From positions 926,916 through 990,915 of the forward strand of contig NZ_CH672428.1 of NCBI RefSeq assembly GCF_000152745.1: a DNA stretch of 64,000 nt, given 5' to 3'. The notes beneath the pieces were generated by a model, which saw only the letters and a list, made by a program, of their open reading frames with translations, made no database searches and had not been told where the DNA came from. This document shows, piece after piece, positions 7,334-14,052 of this stretch (the first letter of the stretch is position 1; every line of letters begins with the position of its first letter). The position numbers were made by a program, and so were the translations under genes. The DNA comes from Oceanicaulis sp. HTCC2633. GTDB taxonomy: Bacteria > Pseudomonadota > Alphaproteobacteria > Caulobacterales > Maricaulaceae.

Positions 7334-9436
7334 ATGACTTTCCGCTCCTCCCTGCTGGGCGCCTGCGCGCTCATGACGCTGGCGACTTCCGCCCATGCGC
7401 AAACCGAGACGAACACGTCCGGTGAAACCGAAGATGTGATCGTGGTCACGGGCGCTCTGGGCGCGTTCGGCGCCACCAAGTCCAGCGCACCGATCCTGGA
7501 GACCGCACGCTCTGTGTCGGTCGAGACGTCCTATGACTTCATCTCGCGCGGCGCCCTGAACCTCAGCGACACGCTCAATTACACCTCGGGCGTGCTGGGT
7601 CAGGCTTATGGCTTCGCCACCCGCGGCGATTTCTTCACCGTGCGCGGGCTCGACGTGCCGGAATATCGCGACAATCTTCAGGCGCTGTTCGGCAATTACA
7701 ACAACACCCGTCCCGACCTTTACACCATCGACCAGGTGGAAGTGCTCAAAGGGCCGGCCTCTGTGCTCTATGGCCAAGGCTCTCCGGGCGGCATTGTGAA
7801 CCTTGCATCCAAGGTCGCAGGACCGGATCTCGGTCAGGAGATCGTGGCGAGCTATGGCACGCATGACCGCGCCGAACTCGCTGGCGATTTCAGCACCACG
7901 CTGATCGAGGACACGCTCCATGCCCGCTTTGTCGGCGTGGTGCGCGACAGCGACACCCAGGTCGATTACGTCAATGACGACGCAATTGCGCTGGCGCCGT
8001 CCCTCACCTGGACACCGGGCGAGAACACCGAAATCAACCTGCTGTTCAACTATGATGACCGCGACGGCGACGCCGCCGGCCAGTTCATCCCGCTGACCGG
8101 CACCTATTATCCCGGCCCCAATGGCGAGACGATCGAGCCGAGCACCTATCTGGGCGAGCCTGGCTTCAACACCTATGAGACGGACTCCACCGCCCTCACA
8201 GTGATCGGCAGTCACCGCCTCAATGACATCTTCACGCTGGAAGGCACGGCGCGCTGGCGCGATTCCGGTTCCACCTATCGACAGACCTGGGTCGCCTTCG
8301 CGGGCGCAGGCGTTCCGCGCATCCTGCCCAATGGCGACAGCCGGTATGGCCGCCGCTGGTATGACAGCGAAGCCAGCTCCAAACAGCTCGCCTTCGACAC
8401 GCGCGTGCGCGCAGATTTCGTGACCGGCGCGTTCGAGCACGAGGTTCTGGGGGGCGTAAACTATCAGAATGTCGAGCTGGACAGCGAGTCCTCCTACCTC
8501 CTGCAAGGCACGATCAATGTCTTCAATCCGGTCTATGGCGACGGTCTGCCGACCCAGGCCGAGATCGACGCCGTGCGCAGCTACACCTCCAGCGAGACCG
8601 ACTATTGGGGCTTCTACCTGCACGACCAGATTTCCTGGGGGAACTGGATCTTCAATGCCGGACTGCGCGCTGATGAGGTGAGCAATGAAACCGGCGCCGT
8701 GAGCCAGGATGATGACGCGGTCACCTATTCGGTCGGGCTTCTGTACGCCTTCGATAACGGGTTCTCGCCCTATGTCAGCTATGCGGAATCCTTCGAGCCG
8801 GTGATCGGCATCGACAGCTTCACCAATCAGGCGCTCAACCCGCAGGAAGGCGAACAGGTCGAGATCGGCGTGAAATACCAGCCCGCCGGGACCCGCACCT
8901 ATCTGACGCTGGCCTGGTTCGACATCACCCAGACCAACCTGCCGAACCCGGTCGCCCTGCCGACCGCACCGTCCCAGCAGGAGGGCGAAGCCAGCGTCAC
9001 CGGTTTCGAGTTCGAAGGCGTGACCACGTTCGAGACCGGCTATGGCGACCTGAAGCTGGATGCGGCGCTGACGCTTCTCGACACCGAAGACGCCAACGGC
9101 ATTCCCTTCTCGGTGATCCCTGACGAGCAGGCCTCGCTGTGGGCCGAGTTCCGCCCCGCCGCGCTTGACGCCCTGCGCATCGGCGCCGGCGTGCGCTATG
9201 TCGGCGAACGCGAGAGCAATGGGGTCAGCGTCGTCAATGGCGACATCGTGCGCATCGTGTCTGACAGCTACACCCTCGCCGACCTCCTCATCGGCTATGA
9301 GCTTGAGGACTGGAGCGTCGCTCTGAACGTCCGCAACCTCTTCGACGAAGCGTATTACGGCAGCTGCCTGGCGCGGGGCGATTGCTTCCCCGGCGAGGAG
9401 CGCACCGTCAATCTGCGCGTCGCGAAACGCTTCTAG
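7334..9436 (+). CDS. TonB-dependent siderophore/iron receptor
   Basis: A 700-aa outer-membrane receptor. A signal peptide ends at AHAQ (about 20). A TonB box-like stretch, EDVIVVTGA, follows, then a plug domain (about 50-160) with FFTVRGLDVPEYRDN and VEVLKGPASVLYGQGSPGGIVN, then a 22-strand-type barrel ending in a terminal Phe (RVAKRF). This is the pattern of FhuA/FecA-like siderophore receptors that take ferric complexes through energy from TonB-ExbBD. The start 7334 gives the signal peptide; an in-frame ATG at 7289 lies within the Fur-like patch and is less likely. It is first of three genes in an iron-regulated cluster. Confidence 0.9.
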   Translation: MTFRSSLLGACALMTLATSAHAQTETNTSGETEDVIVVTGALGAFGATKSSAPILETARSVSVETSYDFISRGALNLSDTLNYTSGVLGQAYGFATRGDFFTVRGLDVPEYRDNLQALFGNYNNTRPDLYTIDQVEVLKGPASVLYGQGSPGGIVNLASKVAGPDLGQEIVASYGTHDRAELAGDFSTTLIEDTLHARFVGVVRDSDTQVDYVNDDAIALAPSLTWTPGENTEINLLFNYDDRDGDAAGQFIPLTGTYYPGPNGETIEPSTYLGEPGFNTYETDSTALTVIGSHRLNDIFTLEGTARWRDSGSTYRQTWVAFAGAGVPRILPNGDSRYGRRWYDSEASSKQLAFDTRVRADFVTGAFEHEVLGGVNYQNVELDSESSYLLQGTINVFNPVYGDGLPTQAEIDAVRSYTSSETDYWGFYLHDQISWGNWIFNAGLRADEVSNETGAVSQDDDAVTYSVGLLYAFDNGFSPYVSYAESFEPVIGIDSFTNQALNPQEGEQVEIGVKYQPAGTRTYLTLAWFDITQTNLPNPVALPTAPSQQEGEASVTGFEFEGVTTFETGYGDLKLDAALTLLDTEDANGIPFSVIPDEQASLWAEFRPAALDALRIGAGVRYVGERESNGVSVVNGDIVRIVSDSYTLADLLIGYELEDWSVALNVRNLFDEAYYGSCLARGDCFPGEERTVNLRVAKRF

Positions 9437-9453
9437 GATCGAGTGCTGAGATC

Positions 9454-10041
9454 GTGGCGACCTCTTCGATAGCAGCACTGATCGTCGGACTGGCGCTGGG
9501 CCTTCTGGGCCTGGCGCTGGTCCGTCAGTCCTGGCTCAGGCGTCAGACCCGGCATACGGGTCTGATGGCGACGGGCTGGAGCCTGATGATCCTTGCCACA
9601 GCCCCCCTCGTGGTCGCGCTTGGCCCCGATCTGGGCGTTACCACTGCTTTCATGGCGCCCATGCTCGGCGCCATTGCGCTTTTGAGCCCGGGCATGATCC
9701 AGCCCGTCGGGGCAGCCTCAAACGCCGTCAGTCCGGCGAGCGCATCACGCACGCATTGGCTGGCGAGCTTGCGCACCCTCATCGTGTGCCTGCTGGCCGG
9801 TCCTGCCGCCCTGACCGTGACGCTGATTGCATCCATCGCCCTGCTTCGGATGACACAGGGCATTGGCTGGACCATGCCGGACAGCCTGTTGTTGGTCTTC
9901 CTGTTCGCGCCTCTCGCCTGGGCCGGGCTCGCCGTCATCAGCGCGCTCGACGCCCCCTTGCGCTGGCGCAGCGCCAGCCTCGCAGCCCTTGCCGCCGTGT
10001 TCGCCATCCTGGCGCTTCTACTTTCGCCTTCCATTTCGTGA
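9454..10041 (+). CDS. small polytopic membrane protein of the iron cluster
   Basis: A 195-aa hydrophobic protein with about five TM helices and no catalytic motif I recognise. The start is taken as GTG 9454, 17 bases after the receptor stop, because hydrophobic sequence begins there and no ATG suits. Small membrane proteins often sit between TonB receptors and PepSY proteins in proteobacterial iron operons, where their role is unclear. It ends 8 bases before the PepSY gene, so all three are likely co-transcribed. It could be an accessory to reductive release of iron in the inner membrane; that is inference from context only. Confidence 0.65.
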   Translation: MATSSIAALIVGLALGLLGLALVRQSWLRRQTRHTGLMATGWSLMILATAPLVVALGPDLGVTTAFMAPMLGAIALLSPGMIQPVGAASNAVSPASASRTHWLASLRTLIVCLLAGPAALTVTLIASIALLRMTQGIGWTMPDSLLLVFLFAPLAWAGLAVISALDAPLRWRSASLAALAAVFAILALLLSPSIS

Positions 10042-10049
10042 GACGTCCC

Positions 10050-11567
10050 ATGGCCGCCCCTGCCCGCCCTTCGATCTGGCCTGATCTGTCCGCCAAGCTG
10101 GTGGCGCGCATGCTGTCGGCCCATGCCGGCCTCGGCGTCATTCTGGGCGCCCTGCTCTACATCGTCTCGCTGAGCGGGGTTCTCGTGGTTTTCCACGCCG
10201 AGTTCGCCCGCTGGGAACAGCCGCATATCGTTGAGAGGCAGAGCGTGTCGCCCGAGCTGGCGCAAAGCGCAGCGCAGAGCGTGCTCGATCATGCGCGCGC
10301 CATGGACGATACCCCCGACGAGATCATGATCTTCATGCCGACCCCGGACTCACCGCGTCTGGCGGGCGGCTATGACGACAGCTACTGGTTCATCGATGAT
10401 CAGGCCCGGCTGGGCGAGCGGATCGATCACGGCTTTTCCGAATTCCTGATCGACCTGCACTACTATCTGCACCTGCCCTCCACGCTCGGCCTGATCGTCG
10501 TGGGCCTGATGGGCGTGATGATGCTGGCGCTGGTGGTCTCGGGTTTTCTGGCCCATCCGCGCGTGTTCAGGGACGCCTTTCGCAGCCGCAAGCCCGGCAA
10601 TGGCCAGCTCAGCCTGGCGGATCGCCACAACCGGCTGTCGGTCTGGGGCGCGCCCTTTCATGTCATGATCCCACTGACCGGCGCCGCCCTGGGGCTGGCG
10701 ACGATTGTCGCTTTGGTGCTGGCCCAGTCCGAGCCCGAAATGACAGTGACGGACATGTTCGACACGGTGTTCGGCGCGGGCGCCGAACAGACGGCGCCCG
10801 CCGGCCCCCTGCCGGACGCCGCGCAGGCCTTGCGGGTGGTGGCAAAAGACTTCGCCGAAGACGGGCTGATCCCGTGGATCATCCAGATCCACCATCCGGG
10901 CGAGGACGAGCAGACGCTGCAGATCCTGACCGCCGCGCCCGACCGCCTGATCTTCGGCGAATACCTCCAGTTCTCACCCGATGGCCGCTTCATCGGCCAG
11001 ACCGGGCTAGAGAACGGGGAGTTCGGTCAACAGGCCATGGCGTCCGTCTACAACCTGCATTTCGGCAATTGGGGCGGCGCGCCGATCAAGCTGGTCTATG
11101 TCGCGCTCGGCCTCGCCCTGTGCGTGGTGTGCGTCAGCGGCGTTCAGCTCTGGCTCTACAAGCGCGCCCGCAAGAAAGGCCCCCAGCCCCGGCTTGAACG
11201 CGCCTGGATCGCCCTGGTCTGGGGACCGGTGGCGCTGATCGGACTGTGCCTGACGCTGGATCGGGTCTTCGGGATTGCAGATTCGCTGCTGGCGCCGGTC
11301 TTCTGGATCGGCCTGGTCGCCCTCGCCGGTCTCAGCCAATTCGCCCCCTCCAAGGCAGGACTGTCCTGCGGTCTCAAACTGACAGGATCAACGCTGCTCC
11401 TGATTGGCGCCAGTGCGCATTTCCTAGCCTATGGGGCCAGCGGCTATCAGAACCCGGCCGCCTGGGGCGTGTTCGCGGGCATCATCCTGAGCGCCCTGCT
11501 GCTGACAGGCGACGCACTGCGCCAACCTCGCGCCGGGGTGACGCCTGCCGTGGTCCCGGGAGACTAG
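10050..11567 (+). CDS. PepSY-associated transmembrane protein (iron uptake reductase-like)
   Basis: A 505-aa inner-membrane protein with TM segments near residues 25-50, about 150-175, 210-230, 350-370 and three to four more at the C-terminus. Extracytoplasmic PepSY-like loops lie between them. Family marks include HAGLGVILGALLYIVSLSG near the N-terminus, DLHYYLHLP, and SVYNLHFGNWGG with YVALGLALCVVCVSG. Conserved histidines in the helices (HAG, HYYLH, LHFG) suggest haem or metal binding, as in FoxB/PiuB-type proteins linked to iron release from siderophores. It is third in the TonB-receptor cluster. It overlaps the end of the convergent STAS-like gene by 4 bases. Confidence 0.85.
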   Translation: MAAPARPSIWPDLSAKLVARMLSAHAGLGVILGALLYIVSLSGVLVVFHAEFARWEQPHIVERQSVSPELAQSAAQSVLDHARAMDDTPDEIMIFMPTPDSPRLAGGYDDSYWFIDDQARLGERIDHGFSEFLIDLHYYLHLPSTLGLIVVGLMGVMMLALVVSGFLAHPRVFRDAFRSRKPGNGQLSLADRHNRLSVWGAPFHVMIPLTGAALGLATIVALVLAQSEPEMTVTDMFDTVFGAGAEQTAPAGPLPDAAQALRVVAKDFAEDGLIPWIIQIHHPGEDEQTLQILTAAPDRLIFGEYLQFSPDGRFIGQTGLENGEFGQQAMASVYNLHFGNWGGAPIKLVYVALGLALCVVCVSGVQLWLYKRARKKGPQPRLERAWIALVWGPVALIGLCLTLDRVFGIADSLLAPVFWIGLVALAGLSQFAPSKAGLSCGLKLTGSTLLLIGASAHFLAYGASGYQNPAAWGVFAGIILSALLLTGDALRQPRAGVTPAVVPGD

Positions 11568-11995
11568 ATCAGGACCACGGAGTCTTCATCGTGATTAGGC
11601 AAGGGGTCCGAAATTGAGCCGTCGCATCCCAGCCAGCCCAGCACATCGCTCCAGTCGGTGAAAGAGCGCGCATCCACGGCGCGTTCTCGCAAGAGATCCA
11701 CCATGAGCGCCGCTGGGCGGCTGTTTCGCCCGCTGCTGAGATAGCTGACCCGTAATCCGGGCGGCACATGGATGCTCATGCTCAAGGCCAGCTCTGAATA
11801 CTCGTTGATCAAACGCCGCAGGACCGCCGCCCTGTAATCAATGATGAGACCGCTCAGAACCGGGCGAGCGAGCCGCCTTGCCAGATCCCGGATCAAAGCC
11901 GCAGACTGCTCGAGCGTACCCCCTGCCCCCAGAGCGAAGCACCAAACCCTTGGCGCTTCAAAGATCAGCTGACTGGCGTAGACGGGATGCTTCAT
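11564..11995 (-). CDS. STAS/SpoIIAA-like small protein, paralogue A
   Basis: A 143-aa soluble protein of unknown function. The alternation of strand and helix and the central LSGLIIDYRAA strand resemble STAS/SpoIIAA-like domains, which bind partners or small ligands. It aligns end to end with the next gene: xxPxxW near residue 17, LSGLIIDYRAA at about 47, RN...AALM at about 90 and WLGC at about 125. The pair therefore arose by tandem duplication. It overlaps the 3' end of the PepSY gene by 4 bases (convergent). No catalytic residues are evident. The domain call is tentative; the paralogy is clear. Confidence 0.65.
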   Translation of the reverse strand: MKHPVYASQLIFEAPRVWCFALGAGGTLEQSAALIRDLARRLARPVLSGLIIDYRAAVLRRLINEYSELALSMSIHVPPGLRVSYLSSGRNSRPAALMVDLLRERAVDARSFTDWSDVLGWLGCDGSISDPLPNHDEDSVVLI

Positions 11996-12061
11996 CCTGC
12001 CGCCTTGCCCGATTATAATTTAATAACTTCTGAGCGATTTGAGCGACGAGGCGCATTCTTG

Positions 12062-12475
12062 CTAGAGCCAAACAGTCGAAGGAATGGGATCCACCGCATA
12101 CGGACAGCCAAGCCATTTCGCCATGACCTCCCACTCCGCGAAACCTCGCACGAACAAACCGTTCTCAATCAGCAGTTTGATCATTAAAGCCGCTTGTGGC
12201 GCATTTCGACGATTGGTCAGATAGGCCACCTGAAAATAGGGCGGCAGAAAGAGACTGAACCGTTTCGCCAGTTCCGCGAATTCACCGGCCATCAAGTTCA
12301 AGCGCGCCGCACGATAATCAATGATCAGTCCGCTCAAACGCTCTTCGACTATTCGCCTTGAGAGTCTTTGAAGGTTTCTGACTGATTTGTCTATGGTGAC
12401 TTCACCGCCTACAGCCGCATACCAGATATTTGGCGCCTCGTGCAGCAAGAAGCGCGCATACAGTGATCTATCCAA
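12062..12475 (-). CDS. STAS/SpoIIAA-like small protein, paralogue B
   Basis: A 137-aa protein collinear with the gene at 11564-11995. It shares YA...L..EAP..W, LSGLIIDYRAA, RN...AALM..LL and WLGC. The start is a TTG at 12475; alignment of both N-termini (MDRSLYARFLLHEAP with MKHPVYASQLIFEAP) supports it, and an in-frame stop lies just upstream. The gap between the paralogues is 66 bp, so they may be co-transcribed. Upstream is a long AT-rich non-coding stretch that must hold the promoter. Function unknown. Confidence 0.6.
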   Translation of the reverse strand: MDRSLYARFLLHEAPNIWYAAVGGEVTIDKSVRNLQRLSRRIVEERLSGLIIDYRAARLNLMAGEFAELAKRFSLFLPPYFQVAYLTNRRNAPQAALMIKLLIENGLFVRGFAEWEVMAKWLGCPYAVDPIPSTVWL

Positions 12476-12829
12476 AGCCAGGACCCACTACAAATGACTA
12501 CCTAAACTTCACTTGTTTGTAAATTTGGATTCGATAGATGCATATTGGCAATATGTATGATTATTTTTTACAGTTAATAATTTCTATTCCTATAGAGCCG
12601 AATAAGTCATGAAACTCCAGCAAGCTACAATTGCATAAAATCCAGATTGGGGATTCTTTGCATCCAATTACATCATTTTTATGGTAACTGCTCTTGATTA
12701 TCACGAAAACCTTCGCATCAGGATTGTCAAAGGTCAGGCCTTACTCGCCATACGTGTAAAGCGCTTACTCCTGTGGCCGCAGCGTAGCGAGGAGCGAAAG
12801 TCCGGACGGTGTTAAGCATCGGGAAAAAC
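12476..12829. other. AT-rich non-coding stretch beside the split tRNA
   Basis: I find no convincing open reading frame here on either strand. Base composition falls well below that of the flanking housekeeping genes, which suggests foreign or degenerate DNA. It presumably holds the promoter of the STAS-like gene on the minus strand. On the minus strand a run of five T follows the tRNA CCA end almost at once (12824-12828), which could terminate the tRNA transcript. Confidence 0.5.
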
Positions 12830-12887
12830 TGGTGCGGGCGGCCGGAGTCGAACCGGCACGGGCGTTGCCGCCCAACGGATTTTAAGT
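12830..12887 (-). pseudogene. 3' half of interrupted tRNA-Leu(UAA)
   Basis: Read on the minus strand, this begins in the anticodon loop (ACTTAAAA, 12887-12880). It continues through the anticodon 3' strand TCCGT, a long variable arm (GGGCG-gcaa-CGCCC), a perfect T arm (GCCGG-TTCGACT-CCGGC), the acceptor 3' strand CGCCCGC and encoded ACCA. Its acceptor strand pairs 7 of 7 with the 5' half at 13951-13957. Together, sharing one ACTTAAAA, they give an 89-nt class II tRNA. One C-U mismatch is left at the base of the anticodon stem (positions 27-43), possibly decay since the split. Confidence 0.9.
12880..12887 (-). repeat. core direct repeat, left end of island (ACTTAAAA)
   Basis: The 8-base anticodon-loop sequence ACTTAAAA (minus strand) recurs at 13919-13926. 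The two copies bound the insert and would be the crossover sequence in site-specific recombination. Similarity ends abruptly on both sides. Confidence 0.8.
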
Positions 12888-12984
12888 ATTATCGCACGAA
12901 GTTCAGATGGTAAAACCAATCACCGTTTTCGCTAAGCTATGCTTGGAGATAACTCATACGCGCTCGATCTAATTTTAGAGCCCT

Positions 12985-13046
12985 CGCGTCACATGTGACG
13001 CGAATTGTGACGTCTCGCGTCACATACTTACTGATCCGCGTCACAT
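12985..13046. repeat. left cluster of GCGTCAC palindrome and half-sites
   Basis: The perfect palindrome CGCGTCACATGTGACGCG occupies 12985-13002. After a 4-base spacer come GTGACG (13007-13012), then CGCGTCACAT at 13016-13025 and again at 13037-13046. The palindrome, 4-base spacer and GTGACG recur in the same orientation at 13780-13807. Clustered sites near an element end are typical of protein-binding arms for a recombinase or regulator. The last copy overlaps the stop codon of the 13041-13298 reading frame. Confidence 0.75.
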
Positions 13047-13298
13047 TACGTCGTCATCAACATTGAAATTTTGAAAGTCATCCGACCAATGAAGGCTGAA
13101 CAAATACAACCCATTCTTAATTTCCTGAATAAATCGCAGACACTCCTCTGATGATATAACATCAAGATCATCATACAAAGCAGTCATTCTTGCCAAATTC
13201 GTGGAAAAAGCCCCATCCACAATTGCTGTATTGGGCCAATCATCAGAACGAACTGAAAGCAAATCAATGACTTTTAGATAAAGCATCACGATATCCAT
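13041..13298 (-). CDS. AbiV-like C-terminal portion (probable frameshifted second half)
   Basis: An 85-aa reading frame starting MDIVMLYLKVIDLL and overlapping the end of the upstream frame by 35 bases. AbiV proteins are usually about 200 aa in one piece, with a segment resembling R..ALY(V)... after the dHkkKL region. Here YRDAL in the upstream frame runs into YLKVIDLLS in this frame. The simplest reading is one AbiV-family gene broken by a single-base insertion or two-base deletion near 13275-13285. It could also be a translationally coupled second gene or use programmed frameshifting. The base composition is AT-rich like the rest of the island. Confidence 0.5.
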   Translation of the reverse strand: MDIVMLYLKVIDLLSVRSDDWPNTAIVDGAFSTNLARMTALYDDLDVISSEECLRFIQEIKNGLYLFSLHWSDDFQNFNVDDDVM

Positions 13299-13659
13299 CG
13301 CTCTCCCTATCTACACTTAAATTCTCCGAAAAATAAGATAAGAATTTTTCTACCATAACCTCATCTTTATTGGAAAATTTAATATTCTTTATAACGCTAG
13401 CAATAACTTGATCAGCGGACATGAAAAAGCTGTTTGAGTAAATAATCCAACGCAGGGCTCTTCGCAGCTTCTTTTTATGATCTTCTAAATCCTTCGTACT
13501 TGCCTCCCCTTCTGCCCGAAGAATGGCTTTTCCTAGCTCCTCAAACGCATGAACGGACAGCACATAGGCCGATCTGATACGCTTGTGGGTAAACAGCAAT
13601 TCAGCATCCTCAATGAGCTGCTCGGCATTGCGATACGCTGGAGATCGGTCCAAAAACAA
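13264..13659 (-). CDS. AbiV-family abortive infection protein, N-terminal portion
   Basis: A 131-aa helical protein. The motif NAEQLIEDAELLF...RSAYVLSVHAFEELGKAIL, followed by DHKKKLRRAL, matches the AbiV phage-resistance family: an A/H-x-EE-x-GKA core, then dHk-K. AbiV of Lactococcus stops phage multiplication by interacting with a phage protein and blocking late translation. The start is TTG at 13659, only 7 bases from the 5' end of the divergent tRNA-Leu, so any leader would be antisense to that tRNA. The frame ends early at 13264, and the rest of the family appears in the overlapping frame. Whether it is functional is uncertain. Confidence 0.6.
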   Translation of the reverse strand: MFLDRSPAYRNAEQLIEDAELLFTHKRIRSAYVLSVHAFEELGKAILRAEGEASTKDLEDHKKKLRRALRWIIYSNSFFMSADQVIASVIKNIKFSNKDEVMVEKFLSYFSENLSVDRESDGYRDALSKSH

Positions 13660-13665
13660 ACTCTC

Positions 13666-13749
13666 GGCCCCTTGGTGGAATGGTAGACACAGCAGACTTA
13701 AAATCTGCGGCTTTCGGGCGTCCCGGTTCGAGTCCGGGAGGGGCCACCA
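13666..13749 (+). tRNA. tRNA-Leu(UAA), complete copy inside the island
   Basis: 84 nt including encoded CCA. The acceptor GGCCCCT pairs 7/7 with AGGGGCC. The anticodon stem GCAGA/UCUGC encloses loop CUUAAAA with anticodon UAA at 13699-13701. The variable region is GGCTTTCGGGCGT and the T arm CCCGG-TTCGAGT-CCGGG. It differs throughout its stems from the interrupted host tRNA, so it is not a recent copy of it. It decodes UUA and, by wobble, UUG. As the interrupted gene cannot make a normal tRNA, this copy may now be the cell's main UAA isoacceptor. It is divergent from the AbiV-like gene. Confidence 0.95.
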
Positions 13750-13779
13750 AAGTCAAACAAGTTTAGCTCAAGAAATTGC

Positions 13780-13808
13780 CGCGTCACATGTGACGCGCCT
13801 CGTGACGC
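13780..13808. repeat. right copy of the 18-bp palindrome and half-site
   Basis: CGCGTCACATGTGACGCG at 13780-13797 is identical to the left copy at 12985-13002, 795 bp away. As on the left, GTGACG follows after exactly 4 bases (13802-13807). It lies about 120 bp inside the right core repeat, much like the left copy's roughly 100 bp, so the clusters mark both subterminal regions. Confidence 0.75.
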
Positions 13809-13918
13809 ATAAGCGTAGCCTGAAATCACATAAAAGGTTGAGAGATGACAACTGGTTGGCAGGCGCCAACAATTGGAATTTTGAAACCGTTTCCAATAGT
13901 CGATTGTACTTTCAGTGC

Positions 13919-13926
13919 TTTTAAGT
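13919..13926 (-). repeat. core direct repeat, right end of island (ACTTAAAA)
   Basis: Second copy of the anticodon-loop octamer, in the same orientation as 12880-12887. It joins the tRNA 5' half to the island. Just inside the island are two small inverted repeats: ATTGGAA/TTCCAAT (about 13872-13897) and GTTGG/CCAAC (about 13855-13870). Confidence 0.8.
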
Positions 13927-13957
13927 CCGGTGCGTCTACCAATTCCGCCACGCCCGC
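13919..13957 (-). pseudogene. 5' half of interrupted tRNA-Leu(UAA)
   Basis: On the minus strand this starts with acceptor GCGGGCG (13957-13951), then TG, a D arm GCG...CGC enclosing GAATTGGTAGA, then A-CCGGA and the anticodon loop CTTAAAA, where similarity to tRNA stops. It is completed by 12887-12830. The native promoter should lie in 13958-13998 and would now transcribe into the island, across the replacement tRNA in antisense and into the AbiV-like gene. Confidence 0.9.
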
Positions 13958-13998
13958 CGCGTGTGTTGCGCGAACACCGTTCGTTCTGAATACGAAAC

Positions 13999-14024
13999 GG
14001 GCCGGACTTTTCCAAGTCCGGCCC
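13999..14024 (-). terminator. terminator of the ClpP-like gene
   Basis: An 11-bp perfect stem (GGGCCGGACTT and its complement) with a 4-base loop lies 29 bases after the ClpP-like stop, followed on the minus strand by GTTTCGTATT. It lies just upstream of the tRNA-Leu 5' half, separating the two transcripts. Confidence 0.7.
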
Positions 14025-14052
14025 GCTGTCGTTTGGCAGAAAGATAAGGCGG

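Larger units (their letters stand above)
12880..13926. mobile_element. 1,039-bp island interrupting tRNA-Leu(UAA)
   Basis: The unit lies between two ACTTAAAA copies whose starts are 1,039 bp apart; removing one repeat plus the insert restores an intact host tRNA. It is AT-rich compared with its neighbours. It carries an AbiV-like gene (13041-13659, minus), a complete tRNA-Leu(UAA) (13666-13749, plus) and an identical 18-bp palindrome with a flanking half-site near each end. No integrase or transposase is encoded, so it would be non-autonomous, or the remnant of a larger element. Unlike usual tRNA-targeting islands it does not rebuild the target gene; it carries a whole replacement instead. 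Confidence 0.8.

Noticed and set aside
12770-12815. GAGCGAAAGTCCGGACGG resembling the RNase P RNA conserved region I
   Set aside because: The rest of the RNase P RNA pattern is absent on both strands and the stretch is too short; taken as chance similarity.
13855-13897. Integron attC-like site at the right island end (GTTGG/CCAAC and ATTGGAA/TTCCAAT hairpins)
   Set aside because: The core sites RYYYAAC and GTTRRRY are not in the order or spacing of attC, and no IntI-type gene or cassette row is present.
12880-13926. Group I intron in tRNA-Leu(UAA), the classic site in cyanobacteria
   Set aside because: The insert does not end in G at a plausible 3' splice site, I see no P3/P7-like core on the tRNA strand, and it contains a complete tRNA on the opposite strand. 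Bounding direct repeats and palindromes fit a recombination product better.
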